A stretch of 64,000 nt of DNA from Symbiodinium natans (taxonomy: Eukaryota; Sar; Dinophyceae; Suessiales; Symbiodiniaceae): the NCBI GenBank assembly GCA_905221605.1, contig CAJNDS010001113.1, positions 1,443,163-1,507,162 on the forward strand. Reading direction: 5' to 3'. Under the pieces are notes generated by a model. The model saw only the letters and a program-made list of their open reading frames with translations. It did not search any database and was not told where the DNA came from. The position numbers and the translations under genes were made by a program. Positions 9,970 through 20,110 of this stretch are shown one piece after another. Every line of letters starts with the position of its first letter. The first letter of the stretch is position 1.

Positions 9970-10042
9970 GTGGCGTTCGCCCATGTCGACGCGCGCAGCA
10001 ACAAGAAGTTGGCCACCCGAACCTGGCCTTGCAGGGTGCAGG
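9970..10042 (+). CDS. PDI-like gene, domain a strand-helix exon
   Basis: The acceptor is CGGGAAG|GTG and the donor AG|GTTCAGG follows CAG G. The frame reads VAFAHVDARSNKKLATR followed by TWPCRVQ. This is the 'x-V-x-x-A-x-V-D-A-x-x-N-x-x-L-A-x-R' signature of the middle of a PDI a-domain thioredoxin fold, the segment that precedes the cis-proline strand. The exon starts in phase 0 and leaves one base, which combines with the first two bases of the 12,910 island to make a glycine codon. Confidence 0.6.
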
Positions 10043-10386
10043 GTTCAGGTTTTAGAGTTTAGGGTTTAGGGTTTAGGGTTTGGGGTTTGGGGTTGGGGTT
10101 TAGGGTTCAGGGGGTTTAGGCTCAGGGGATCAGAGTTAGGAGCTACGCGATGAAGCTTGCTGGCTGTAAGGGTTTGGGGTTTAGGGCTTAGGGGCCTTAA
10201 CCCCTAAAACCTTATACCCTAAAAATCGATAGGGTTTTGGGGTTTGGGGACCCTAAACCCTACACCCTTAAAACCCTAAACCCTAAACTGATATGGAAGG
10301 TACCTAGCTCCCGAATGCCACACTCCTGAACTGGTAAGTGTTTGGAGTCAAGAGTTAGTTCAGAGCGGAGAGAGCCAAAGCAGGTT

Positions 10387-10541
10387 GCCCTAAACCCCAA
10401 ACCCCAAACCCCAAACCCCAACCCCAAACCCCAAACCCTAAACCCTAAACCCTAAACCCTAAACCCTAAACCCTAAACCCTAAACCCTAAACCCTAAACC
10501 CTAAACCCTAAACCCTAAACCCTAAACCCTAAACCCTTAGC
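10387..10541 (-). repeat. (CCCTAAA)n array, about 20 units
   Basis: The array starts with CCCCAAA variants and becomes a perfect CCCTAAA array of about 15 units. It is the longest clean C-strand array in the first quarter of the window. Confidence 0.95.
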
Positions 10542-10917
10542 CTAAGCGCCTACACCCCTAGGCCTCGCAACCTCATCCGCCAGGGCAAGCGTCTGGGCGC
10601 AGTTTGCAGCTACACCTGCTGGAGCCTCGATCGTTGGGGAACCCTAAACCCTCAACCCTGGCCCTAAACCCTAAACCCTAAACCCTGAAACCAGCAGAAC
10701 TTTGGTCTTGGAGTTCAGATGCCGCGTTTGCTTCGCTTGGCTGTCTGTGCCGCCGGGCCCCAATCTGACTCGAAACCCTGCCAGGCTGTGCGGAGTCAGG
10801 TTGCCGTCAGACTTCCAAACCACAGGGTTTAGGGTTTAGGGTTTAGGGAGTTTAGGGTTTCGGGTTTAGGGTTTAGGGGCCTCTTGGGCTCTAGAATGTG
10901 GTTCTTCTCGCGTACCC

Positions 10918-10918
<1 letters not shown>

Positions 10919-10965
<47 letters not shown>

Positions 10966-11003
10966 CTGATGATGATGACGATGATGATGATGATGATGAT
11001 GAT
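10919..11003 (+). repeat. (GAT)n microsatellite
   Basis: About 28 GAT/ATG triplets with single GCT and GAC interruptions. In the minus frame it would encode poly-Ser; no flanking coding signal supports that. Confidence 0.95.
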
Positions 11004-11040
11004 GAATCCAATGGGCCGTGTTGTGGTAGGGGACCAAGAC

Positions 11041-11198
11041 ACCCCTAAACCCTAAACCCTAAACCCCAAACTCTAAACTCTAAACCCTAAACCCTAAACC
11101 CTAAACCCTAAACCCTAAACCCTAAACCCTAAGCCCTAAGCCCTAAGCCCTAAGCCCTAAACCCTAAACCCTAAACCCTAAACCCTAAACCCTAAACC
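11041..11198 (-). repeat. (CCCTAAA/CCCTAAG)n array
   Basis: More than 20 units, including a block of four CCCTAAG variants at about 11,132-11,159 surrounded by perfect units. Confidence 0.95.
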
Positions 11199-11399
11199 AA
11201 ACTAAGTGAGGGGTCGCTTCCGTCGAGCGACAGACCCCGAACGCTCGGCCGAGGGCCTTACAGCCCGAGCGCCCAAGCGAAAAGAGAGACGGAAAGGTGA
11301 GGGTTAAGCCTCACCGTCTGTCCTGGACAGGCCAACGGACATCGGCCTTGTTTACGACAATGTCAGTACTCGGCTAAGGGATGGCCTTTAAAGTATAAT

Positions 11400-12640
11400 T
11401 AACCCCAAATCGTAGAGCCCCCTGCCCCTGGCGGCTTGGATTCCTGGACCAGAGGGCCCGTGAAAAAAGGGTCCAGGCAGAAAAAAGCCTTGCGGCTCTG
11501 ATGGGCCAAGGGCCACCCCACCAAGGCCTCCCGGGCCAAGGGCTCCCCCGGCCAAGGGTCAAGGGCCTTCTGGGGCCAAGGGCCATCCGGGCCAAAACCC
11601 CCCCCGCCCTTTTCCCACAAGGGCCCTCGCGCCTTGCCGGGCCTCCCGGGCCGTACCCGCAATGAAAAATGTGTTTTTCTTTTTTTCATTTTTTACTGGG
11701 ATCGGGGGATTTCGGCACCCCTCCATTTTACACCAGAAGCGCCAGGAAAGCGCACCCCCAAGAGGCGCCAAGAGCCACCAAAACGCTTCAAAAGCTTCAA
11801 AAGGGTCCCGAAAAGAGGGGGGCAATGAAACAGGCGATTTTTGAATATTGAAAACGATGGTTTTAGGCACCCCCTGCATTTTGTCCCAGAAGGGCCAGGA
11901 ACAAAGGGCCTCGAAAGGCTTCAAAAGGCCTTCAAGAGGCCTTCAACCCCCTAAAAGAAGGGGAGGATGCCAGGATTTGCCCGTGCCCGCAATGAACAAT
12001 GTTATTTTTAGTATTGAAATCGATCGTTTTGGGCACCCCTCCATTTCACCCCAAAAGGGCCAGGTTAGGCACCCCTGCATTTTGTCCCAGAAGGGCCAGG
12101 AAAGCACCAACAAACCCCCGAGAGCCACCAAAAGGCCTCGAAAGGCTTCAAAAGGCCGTCAAGAGGCTTCGGCCCCCTAAAAGAAGGGGAGGATGCCAGG
12201 ATTTGCCTGTGCCCGCAATGAAAATGTTACTTATTAGTACTGAAATCGATGGTTCTGGGCACCCCTCCATTTCACCCCAAAAGGGCCAGGAAAACCCCAG
12301 GAAGCCCCCAAATCAGCAAGGGCCTGTACGGGCCCTGACGTGCCGAAGTCCCGAAAAGGGCCGAGGCTACCCCGAACCCCAGCTTAAACCCTAACCCCGC
12401 AAAACCCTGCGAAGGCCTTCAAGTAAATAAGGGCCTCTACGGGCCCTAACGTGCCGAAGGCCCAAACAGGGCCGAGGCTACCCCGAACCCCCAGCTTAAA
12501 CCCTAGCGATTGAAGTACTCATTGGCGAAAAAATAGGTTGACCTTCAAATGAATAAAGGGCCTCTACGGGCCCTGACACGCCGAAGGTCCGAAAAGGGCC
12601 GAGGCTACCCTCGACTCCAGCTTAAACCCTAACACCAACT
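11400..12640. repeat. complex tandem repeat block without telomeric units
   Basis: GC-rich block. A motif around GGCACCCCTCCATTTCACCC (variants with TGCATTTTGTCCCAGAAGGG) recurs at about 11,715, 11,866, 12,035, 12,067 and 12,258. The motif CTAAAAGAAGGGGAGGATGC recurs at 11,951 and 12,177. A third unit (GGGCCGAGGCTACCC) recurs at about 12,359, 12,470 and 12,596. Many frames are open on both strands because of base composition. I do not call genes here. Confidence 0.75.
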
Positions 12641-12909
12641 TCAAAAAAGCAAGCGTCGGTGCACAAGAAAAATCCATAAACCCTAAACCCTGATAGAGTA
12701 TAGTTTGGGTGGCCGGGGTGGGTTGACGGGCAACGCGAGCGCGCGGCCCCGGGTGTTTCACACCCGAGCGCGCGCCCTCCCCTGACACACCCTAAACCCT
12801 AAGCCCTAAACCCTAAACCCGAAACCCAAACCCGAAACCCGAAACCCCAACCCTAAACCCTATACCCTAACCCCAAACCCTAAACTTTAAGGAAGAAGCT
12901 TTGCCCGAG

Positions 12910-12950
12910 GCGAGTTTCTGATCTTCAACGGGGCGGCCGACGAGGCTGCG
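12910..12950 (+). CDS. PDI-like gene, domain a beta-4 exon
   Basis: The acceptor is TTTGCCCGAG and the donor is GTGAGG. The frame, with a split glycine codon from the previous island, reads EFLIFNGAADEAA. This corresponds to the strand after the cis-proline position in a thioredoxin fold ('P-T-x-x-x-F-x-x-G'). CCCTAAA tracts precede it and TTTAGGG tracts follow. At 41 nt it is a very small exon, but its phase agrees with both neighbours. Confidence 0.5.
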
Positions 12951-13440
12951 GTGAGGGGGTCTTCGAGGCTCTACAGGACCCTAACACTCCATCCCTATAG
13001 GGGTTTAGTACGGTTTAGGGTTTAGGGTTTATGGGGTAATTACACGCTCTCAACACCATAAGAAACTGTTAGTCCCGCAGCCCACCCGAATCCTGAGCTA
13101 TACAATATCAATATCAGTATCAATACCAATATCAGTATATATATAAATACATATATAGTAATATAGTCATACACCCCCGGGCCGAAAGTTTTGACCCACA
13201 GCACATGTTGGATGGCATGCAGAAAGTGAAGACTTGCACGGAGTCGCGGAGTGCCGAGAAGTGGAATTTTCGCTACGCCTGCCAGCGGAGAAATTAATAC
13301 CCCGTTTTAAAAATATAGTACTGTAGAAGCTCCGGAGGAGTCCCCCAGGCTCACTTGTGTCAGGAGTCTATGGGGAGGAGGGCGGGGAACAGGTGTAAGG
13401 ACTTCTAGATGTCGGTGGGTCGAACTATTGGCCCGGCGCA

Positions 13441-13512
13441 GTATATGTATATATATATATATATATTATACATATGCACATCTACACATAATTAATATAT
13501 ATATATATATGT
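13441..13512. repeat. TA-rich microsatellite
   Basis: Two (TA)n runs separated by ATTATACATATGCACATCTA. No coding content. Confidence 0.9.
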
Positions 13513-13886
13513 CTGCTATGACCTCGACGTTCCTTCAATTCAAAGGTGGCCCTCTCAGTTCCACCTTTTAAGCCCTATAAACCCTAAACCCTAAACCGTA
13601 ACCCCTAAACCCTAAACCGTAACCCCTAAACCTTATCCGAAACCCTAAACCCTAAACCTTGACCCTCAAAGCCCCAAAACCGAAGCCCGAGAAGCGTCGG
13701 TTTGTTGGGATTCAAGGTCGGACGCCTCGAGGCTTTGGGAGCAGGGATTGTTTGAGAGCCCTAAATAACCCTGAAACCCTTAACCCTAAACCCCAAACCC
13801 TAAACCCCAAACCCTAAACCCTAAACCCTAAACCCCAAACCTTAAACCCTAAACCCTAAACCTTAAGCAGTGTGTGCACTGCTCAG

Positions 13887-13965
13887 GAGCCTGCGAAGCT
13901 CAAGTTCCGGTACGAGGAGACCGCGCTGCTGGACGACGTAGCAAAGTTCCTACGCCTCTTGGCGA
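13887..13965 (+). CDS. PDI-like gene, end of domain a
   Basis: The acceptor is TGCACTGCTCAG. The frame reads EPAKLKFRYEETALLDDVAK then FLRLLA, ending in a base that joins GT of the next island to make a serine codon. It matches the last strand and helix of PDI domain a, which run into the linker before domain b. The donor GTTGCG at 13,966 starts a 118-nt intron that consists almost wholly of telomeric units. Confidence 0.65.
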
Positions 13966-14083
13966 GTTGCGGGGTTTAGGGTTTAGGGTTTAGGGTTTAG
14001 GGTTTGGGGTTTGGGGTTTAGGGTTTAGGGTTTAGGGTTAGCCCTAAACCCTAAACCCTTTCTCTTGACCTTCCAAACGCAAG
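13966..14083 (+). other. minimal intron built of convergent telomeric arrays
   Basis: GT donor, then about nine TTTAGGG/TTTGGGG units (13,974-14,038), then two to three CCCTAAA units (14,041-14,058), then TTTCTCTTGACCTTCC and the AG acceptor at 14,083. The G and C arrays are complementary, so the transcript can form a hairpin across almost the whole intron. Confidence 0.65.
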
Positions 14084-14151
14084 GTCCCGCCGTGGTCGAG
14101 GTGAAATCCGCTGAGGAGCTGGCGGAGCTGAAGGCCGAAGGTTTAGGAAGC
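14084..14151 (+). CDS. PDI-like gene, a-b linker and start of domain b
   Basis: The frame, with a split serine codon, reads PAVVEVKSAEELAELKAEG and ends GS. 'G/S-P-A-x-x-E-V-x-S-A-E-E-L' is a characteristic stretch at the a-to-b boundary of PDIs. The 5' boundary is AACGCAAG|GT and the donor is AGC|GTTTAGGG, supplied by a telomeric unit. It ends in phase 0. Confidence 0.7.
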
Positions 14152-14648
14152 GTTTAGGGTGTTAGGGGTTTTAGGGTGTTAGGGCTTCAGGGTTTAGGGT
14201 TTAGGGTTTAGGGTGTTAGGGTTTAGGGTTTAGGGTTTAGGGTTCATGGGAGGGTTCCCTCCCCTTAAAGAGGATGCCTACATAGCCTTAATTCTTGGGG
14301 GAACCTTAGGGGGCGTAGTCTAGAGGGGTCTAGCAGGGTACTGGAGGGTTCATGGATGCTGAGAAGTAGTGTCTAGGATTTGGAGTTTGGAGTTTGGGGT
14401 GTTTATAGGGTTTAGGGTTTAGGGTTTAGGGTTAGCTACAAGTAGGGTTATCAGCAAGATTTGATCCCTAGTCGTCCTACTTATGTCCCAGTTGTATGAG
14501 TGTCCATGAACCTCGGCCAATGCTTTGCAAGCAGAAGAGATCCAGAGCCTTTCTAAGGTTTAGGGTTTAGGGTTTAGGGCTTAGGGCTTAGGGTTTAGGG
14601 TTTAGGGTTTAGGGTTTAGGGTTTGGGGTGTCTGTGGGGCTGTTGGTG

Positions 14649-14760
14649 TACTATTTAGAGGTCGGAATAATTCCTAATATCATTCCTTCAGAGCCCCTTT
14701 ATAAGAAAACTAGAATAACCCTCAAGACCCTATTAGCAATTATTCTGACCCCTATACTAC
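14649..14760. mobile_element. MITE family 2, copy 2
   Basis: ACTATTTAGAGGTCGGAATA on the left and CAATTATTCTGACCCCTATA on the right are inverted repeats. A 60-bp interior includes AGAATAACCCTCAAGACCCT, shared with the 25,268 copy. Confidence 0.7.
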
Positions 14761-14950
14761 ACGCTGCATGCGTGGCGGTGGTTTTCAGAAGCTGCGAACG
14801 TCGGGACAGCTCTCACCGACGTACACAAAGTCTTAGCTACGATCCCAGATTCATAAGCCTAATTCCCAAACCCTAAACCCTAAACCCTAAACCCTAAACC
14901 CATAGAATTACTGCGAAACCCGAAAGGAGTCCCCGCCCAGCCGACAGCAG

Positions 14951-15001
14951 GCTGCCAACGTCACGGCCGTGGGCTATTTCACGTCCGCGGACTGCAGCCT
15001 T
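14951..15001 (+). CDS. PDI-like gene, domain b core strand
   Basis: The acceptor is CCGACAGCAG. The frame reads AANVTAVGYFTSADCSL. This is the 'V-x-V-V-G-Y-F-x-S-x-D' strand-turn that opens the non-catalytic b domain of PDIs. A GA donor (CTT|GAGGGTTTAGGG) keeps phase with the next island; a GT donor four bases later is the alternative. Confidence 0.65.
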
Positions 15002-15097
15002 GAGGGTTTAGGGTTTTTAGGGTTTTAGGGTTTTAGGGTTTAGGGTTTAGGGTTTAGGGTTTAGGGTTAGATCTTAGGAGGTCCTTCCAGTGGAGAT

Positions 15098-15194
15098 TTA
15101 ATATAGGGGCCTGAATAATTCGAGGGGTTTTGGGGGGGTCAGTATAGTATAAGTAGACAGGGACCATGAGAATACTATTAGCAATTATCCGAGG
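15098..15194. mobile_element. MITE family 2, copy 3 (diverged)
   Basis: The left end TTTAATATAGGGGCCTGAAT matches the family terminus. The right end retains AATACTATTAGCAATTATCC. Confidence 0.5.
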
Positions 15195-15331
15195 CTAGTT
15201 GCGAAAGTACCGCGCTTCAGTATACCTCTTCAGACAGGGAGATGCTGGCGCGTGCCGGGAAGAATCTGTGTGGCTTCAACTGTCAGTCCTTTAAGGCGCA
15301 GGCTCAGTCCCTATCGGCGCCGGCCAGACCC

Positions 15332-15394
15332 AAACCCTAAACCCTAAACCCTAAACCCTAAACCCTAAACCCTAAACCCTAAACCCTAAACCCG
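15332..15394 (-). repeat. (CCCTAAA)n array, about 9 units
   Basis: Clean C-strand array at the 3' end of the intron that precedes the 15,425 exon. Confidence 0.95.
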
Positions 15395-15424
15395 TGTTAG
15401 GGTTTACGGCTGCCTTGCGCGAAG

Positions 15425-15493
15425 GACCAGAAAGAGTACCGACTGTACAGGAGCGTGGCCAACCTCATGCCGGGTCCCTTGATGCCTCAGCTG
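15425..15493 (+). CDS. PDI-like gene, domain b helix
   Basis: The acceptor is CCTTGCGCGAAG and the donor CTG|GTTTGG. The frame starts DQKEYRLYRSVANLMPG (23 codons, phase 0 to phase 0). It fits the helix after the first strand of PDI domain b. Together with the islands at 7,648, 9,970, 12,910, 13,887, 14,084 and 14,951 it gives 444 coding nt, an exact multiple of three. Confidence 0.6.
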
Positions 15494-15504
15494 GTTTGGA
15501 GTTT

Positions 15505-15697
15505 AGGGTTTAGGGTTTAGGGTTTAGGGTTTAGGGTTTAGGGTTTAGGGTTTAGGGTTTAGGGTTTAGGGTTTAGGGTTTAGGGTTTAGGGTTTAGTTA
15601 GGGTTTACTGTTTAAGGTTTAGGGTTTAGGGGTTTAGGGGCTTAGGGGTTTAGGGGTTTAGGGGTTTAGGGGTTTAGGGGTTTAGGGGTTTAGGGGT
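15505..15697 (+). repeat. (TTTAGGG)n then (TTTAGGGG)n array
   Basis: About 14 perfect heptamers, a short slip, then about 10 units of an octamer variant TTTAGGGG. The same octamer block precedes the duplicated segment at 16,770. Confidence 0.95.
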
Positions 15698-15698
15698 T

Positions 15699-15800
15699 AA
15701 CATATGAGGCCCAAGAGGAACACGTGCGCCTGAAGTCCGGAAGCCCAAGCCCAAGGAAGCCTTCGTTCAAACCTTAGATCCTGAAAACCCTCAGCCTGCT
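15699..15800 (+). repeat. duplicated segment, copy 1 (possible micro-exon)
   Basis: About 100 bp starting AACATATGAGGCCCAAGAGG, repeated at 16,770 with few differences. Within it, ATATGAG|GCC ... CTGAA|GTCC encloses 26 nt reading AQEEHVRL, which would splice in phase between the 15,425 and 17,699 islands. Only one of the two copies can be used without breaking frame. Confidence 0.7.
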
Positions 15801-15804
15801 TAGG

Positions 15805-15900
15805 GTTTAGGGTTTAGGGTTTAGGGTTTAGGGTTTAGGGTTTAGGGTTTAGGGTTTAGGGTTTAGGGTTTAGGGTTTAGGGTTTAGGGTTTAGGGTTTG
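15805..15900 (+). repeat. (TTTAGGG)n array, about 14 units
   Basis: Perfect array following the duplicated segment. Confidence 0.95.
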
Positions 15901-16769
15901 GGCTGCCCCCTCCGCTCCCCCTAAGCCCAGACCCAGGCGGGGCGAGCTCGTTTTCGCTGCGCAGTTTGGGAAGCCCAGGCCAGGCAGAGGGTCTAGGGTG
16001 TCGGGTTTGGGGTTTACATGTTTTCTGTACATACATAATATATATATATATATATGTATATAGTTTTTGTTGTTATTATTTTCCTTTATGATTATTATTG
16101 TTTGATGATTATTATATATTATTATGTGTAGGGGGGAAGTGCCATGTGAACGGCATAGAATGCTTCTTTTGGGACGGTGCCCGACGCAGAACACATAGGA
16201 TGTGCCTTTCGAAAGCATGGGGCATCTTGGCGAGGATTGGTAGGTCGGCGTGCCATTGGGACTAGAGTCGAGCGAAAGGGGAATCCTTAACAAAAAAGGC
16301 AGCCTAGGTTATGTTGATTTTTGGGACAGGTAATTTGAACAACCACCAATGTAAGATTCCCTTGTCCCCCGAATCTTATCCCTGCAGGGGTGGGTTCCTA
16401 GTAGCATCATCTTCCTCTAAAGGCGGTGTTTTGCTAGGATGTTCGGGATATTTAGGGTTCGTCTTGGAATGGATGCCGTCCGTGCACTGAGTTTAGATGC
16501 TGCTTGTAGATCTTCCCGTGTTTGGATTTACGCATAATTTTGGGTTTTGGGTTCGAGAGTCTTTACTATTTCCGAATCTTTTCAAAGGATTTGCAGGGCT
16601 CAGGGCCCTACCCGGGCTCATATTTCGGGGTTGGGTTTGGGGTTTCGGGTTTAGGGTTTAGGGTGTAGGGTTTAGGGGTTAGGCTTATCGGGTTATCGGG
16701 TGTAGAGTTTAGGGTTTAGGGGTTTAGGGGTTTAGGGGTTTAGGGGTTTAGGGTTGAGGCTTAGGGTAG

Positions 16770-16870
16770 AACATATGAGGCCCAAGAGGAACACGTGCGC
16801 CTGAAGTCCAGAGGCCCAAGCCCAAGGAAGCCTTCATTCAAACCTTAGATCCTGAAGAACCCTGAGCCTG
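16770..16870 (+). repeat. duplicated segment, copy 2 (possible micro-exon)
   Basis: Second copy, 1,071 bp downstream of the first. The candidate 26-nt micro-exon at 16,780-16,805 is identical in reading. Octamer TTTAGGGG tracts precede both copies and TTTAGGG tracts follow both, so the repeats were probably duplicated with the segment. Confidence 0.7.
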
Positions 16871-16928
16871 TTTAGGGTTTAGGGTTTAGGGGTCAGGGGT
16901 TAGGGTTTAGGGTTTAGGGTTTAGGGCT

Positions 16929-17052
16929 ACTAGGCCTCTTGGTAGCTCAGTGGTACCCTTTGCCTTTTTTTTGGTTCTGGGTTCCCTTATACAGTAACCA
17001 ACCAACAAAAGGGTGCCCTTATTATATTACGGTTACAGGGCTACTAAGGCCT
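16929..17052 (+). mobile_element. tRNA-related SINE-like element, copy A
   Basis: CTCTTGGTAGCTCAGTGGTA contains TAGCTCAGTGG, a match to the tRNA A-box TRGCNNAGYNGG. It is followed by GGTTCTGGGTTCCC, close to the B-box GGTTCGANTCC. The 3' part (AAAGGGTGCCC ... GGGCTACTAAGG) is partly complementary to the 5' part. Copies at 22,798 and 48,441. Confidence 0.6.
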
Positions 17053-17475
17053 ACTTCAACCCTTCAACCCCTCACCCCCCCAAGCTCTAAGCTGTAGTCC
17101 CTGAACCTTGGACCCTGCCTAAACCCTACGCCCCCCAAAGCCCCCGCCCCCCCTCCCCCCAACGATTAGGAATTGGCGTTAAAGGTTTAGGGTTGAGGAT
17201 TTCGGGTTTCGGGTTTGGGGTAGTTTTCAGTACCCCAACCCTTAAAATGAGAGCCTTTCTTAGGGTTTGGGCGCTGGGTTTACAGGGTTACAGCATTTGA
17301 GTTAGAAGTGTCTGTACCCCAACCCCTAAATTCAGGATCTATGTTAGTCATATATTATACACAGGGCGCCGGAATATTTGGGGTCAACCAGCAACTAATC
17401 CCTGTAAGCCCTAAACTCCCTAAACCCGGAAGTGTTCTATGGCCAAAGCCCGGAAGTGTACTATGGCCAGGGGGC

Positions 17476-17576
17476 TTGGGATGTTCCCCCGTATGCTAAC
17501 AGTCGTTGATAGGAATTGTAGTAACCCCCGCTGTAATCCTTAATAAGGACTGTTAGTATAACTGGGAACATCCCAA
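17476..17576. mobile_element. MITE family 1, copy 3
   Basis: TTGGGATGTTCCCCCGTATG on the left and CTGGGAACATCCCAA on the right. CTAACAGTC and GACTGTTAG pair inside. A CCCTAAA array begins at its right edge. Confidence 0.8.
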
Positions 17577-17693
17577 CCCTAAACCCTAAACCCTAAATGC
17601 CCTAAGCCCTAAACCCTAAACCCTAAACCCTAAACCCTAAACCCTAAACCCTAAACCCTAAACCCTAAACCCTAAACCCTAAACCCTAAACCA
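17577..17693 (-). repeat. (CCCTAAA)n array, about 16 units
   Basis: C-strand array at the 3' end of the intron before the 17,699 exon-like island. Confidence 0.95.
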
Positions 17694-17698
17694 GCCAG

Positions 17699-17765
17699 GG
17701 ACCATGTCGAACTTTGGCCCTCGAGCTTTCCGGAAGCCTTGACGCTGAAGATCAGCGACTTTCGG
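17699..17765 (+). CDS. PDI-like gene, domain b, probable exon
   Basis: Acceptor CCAGCCAG and donor CGG|GTGGGG. The frame reads DHVELWPSSFPEALTLKISD then FR. It fits the late strand-helix of domain b ('x-V-x-L-x-x-x-F-x-E-x-L-x-x-x-I-x-x-F'). The first base completes a lysine codon if the 26-nt micro-exon upstream is used. A second frame is also open (GPCRTLALELSG), so the assignment rests on phase and fold order. Confidence 0.45.
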
Positions 17766-17796
17766 GTGGGGCGCTCGGCCTACGGGGCTCCCTAAC

Positions 17797-17972
17797 TGGG
17801 TTTAGGGTTTAGGGTTTAGGGTTTAGGGTTTAGGGTTTAGGGTTTAGGGTTTAGGGTTTAGGGTTTAGGGTTTAGGGTTTAGGGCTAGGGTTTAGCGTTC
17901 AGGGTTCAGGGTTCAGGGTTTAGGGTTTAGGATTTAGGGTTTGGGGTTCAGGGTGTAGGGCACAGGCCTCCT
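17797..17972 (+). repeat. (TTTAGGG)n array
   Basis: About 12 perfect units, then TTCAGGG/TTTGGGG variants, at the 5' end of the next intron. Confidence 0.95.
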
Positions 17973-17979
17973 TGAACAA

Positions 17980-19900
17980 CTTCTTGTGGATGAGACCCCA
18001 CACGGCATCTCTTCGTCTTTGTACTGACCATACACCCTAAACCCTACATGGGTAGTTCTCTACAATTTTCAATCCTCTTCCCTAGACCGTGAACCCGAAA
18101 GCCCTTAGCCCTATACCCTTCCAGGCTAACCAGACAATCCTCAAGATGTGGCTCAGGCCATGGCTTTCCAAACACTTGTCCAGTTGTGGGGTTTAGGCGT
18201 TCTGGGTGTTGGGCTTAGGCTCCAACCGTCAAATTTGTATGGTCATAGAGATTCACCGAAGCCCTAACCCCTAAACCCTATATTGAATCATACAGCTGTT
18301 TATCAACCCTAAACCCTAAACCCTAAACCCTAAACCCTAAACCCTAAACCCTAAACCCTAAACCCTAAACCCTAAACCAGCGGATCCTTCCCTCCGTTAA
18401 GAGTCAAAAAAGTAGCAGCACCTGTCCCAGGCAGACCCCTTTGGGATGTTGTTCATATTTTACCTCTATCATTGGGTTTAAGAGCATTCTGTTTAGGAAT
18501 TCAACCCTAAACCCTAAACCCCGAACCTAGGGTTGGGGTGGAAGAAGGGATTGGCCCATTGGCTCTCACGACGAGGAACAAGCTCTCAGATGACCCTGCG
18601 CCCTATTCCTAGGGCCCTATTAGTATCTAGATTCTCGCCTTTGGGAGACGTTAGGATTCTGTTTTTTGTTTTGGTTTTGTTGTGTGTGTGTGTGTGTGTT
18701 TTGCGCCGGGGGGGGGGGAGCTTTTAGGATTTAGAATGTTTAGTTGAGGTTTTGTTGTTTGCCGGTTCAGGATTTGGGGGCACTGGGTTGAAGAGGATCT
18801 TTAGGGTTTAGGGTTTAGGGTTTAGGGTTGAAGAGGATCTTTAGGATCATTCTGCAGAGGGCATGTTCGCAGGGCCAACCACAGCAACTGCATCATGTAG
18901 GGGGGGGCGCGAAGAGTTTCTAATCGCATACGCTTATGGCCCTTACAAAACTATACTATAACAAAAAGCTATACTATGATAATGCCCCCCCCCAACAAAA
19001 ACTCAAAACTATATGACAATACCCCAAAAATAAGAGAAACAACATACAAACCGGTTCGAATCATTAAGGTGCCTATATTATGGCCGTCGAAGAGGGGGGA
19101 GCGCTGCTGCAAATGTGCCGTTGATGTAGACACCCGCCTTTGCTTGACATGCTCGGTCTGACACCCTATCAACCCTACCCCGGAGTCAGCGAAGGTGCAT
19201 ATATCAACATTGGGATGTTCCCCCTCATACTAACAGTCCATAATAGGGATGATAGTACCCCCTATCAGACTCCCTTTGAAAAGGGCTTAGTACCCCCTAT
19301 CAGAATCCCTCTGAAGGACTGTTCGTATAAGGGCACCCATCCCAAAATTTATCAACCAGGGTTTCTTTTGGGGTTTAGGGTTTAGGGTTTAGGGTTTAGG
19401 GTTTAGGGCTTTGAGGGTAAACTTCGCATTGATTTTTGAACACGAAAGCCTCCAAGCAAGCCTCCAGGCCTCCAAGACTCTGAACCCCTGAGCCCCTAAG
19501 CCCCCAAACCCTCAGCCCCTAAACCCTAGACATCCTAACCCTAAACCCTAAACCCTAAACCCTAGACATCCTAAACCCTAGACATCCTAAACCCTAATCC
19601 GAGCATCTGTTTAATTGGTGGGGGGCCCCCCCACCCCCCCCCCCCTCCCGCCCCGACCGCAATAAGAAAGGCGGGGCGCCGCAACAATAAGACCATGGCA
19701 ATGTATTGATTCTCTATTAAAACACAATAGGAATGTATTGAAAACAATATGAAGAACAATAGGAATGTTTTGGATTTCCCCCCCCCCCCCCGGAAAATGT
19801 TCTTTCAACATACGAAAACTCCCGTAATGGAAAGCAGCCTTGCAGCCGGATTTTCGACGAGAAAACATCTTTAATGTAGAGGTACAAATGCAACAGATGC
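17980..19900. other. long intron-like filler
   Basis: CCCTAAA array at 18,300-18,378, TG and poly-G tracts near 18,680-18,720, a MITE at 19,210, CCCTAAA variants with GACAT spacers at 19,505-19,600, and poly-C tracts at 19,625-19,645 and 19,780-19,795. ORFs here are short and composition-driven. Confidence 0.6.
19210..19345. mobile_element. MITE family 1, copy 4 with internal duplication
   Basis: TTGGGATGTTCCCCCTCATA on the left and CACCCATCCCAA on the right. An internal ~33-bp segment (AGTACCCCCTATCAGA) is tandemly duplicated, which explains the extra length. Confidence 0.8.
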
Positions 19901-20110
19901 TCGGATTAAACCCTAAGCCCCTAACCCTAAACCCTAGGCCCTAAACCCTAGACCCTAGACCCTAGACCCAAAACCCTACACCCTAAACCCTAAACCCTAA
20001 ACCCTAAGCCCTAAGCCCTAAGCCCTAAGCCCTAAGCCCTAAGCCCTAAACCCTAAACCCTAAGCCCAAGCAACTCCAGTGGCAGGCGTAGGGCGATCCC
20101 GCTCCTCCAG

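Noticed and set aside
11374-12394. Many overlapping ORFs on both strands
   Set aside because: The block is a GC-rich tandem repeat in which stop codons are rare in all frames; no frame is preferred between repeat units.
14628-14876. 82-codon ORF
   Set aside because: It lies across a MITE family 2 element and a CCCTAAA array; the open frame follows from those repeats.
18430-18500. TTTGGGATGTTGTTCATATT as a further MITE family 1 copy
   Set aside because: Only the first ten bases match; neither the core nor a right end follows.
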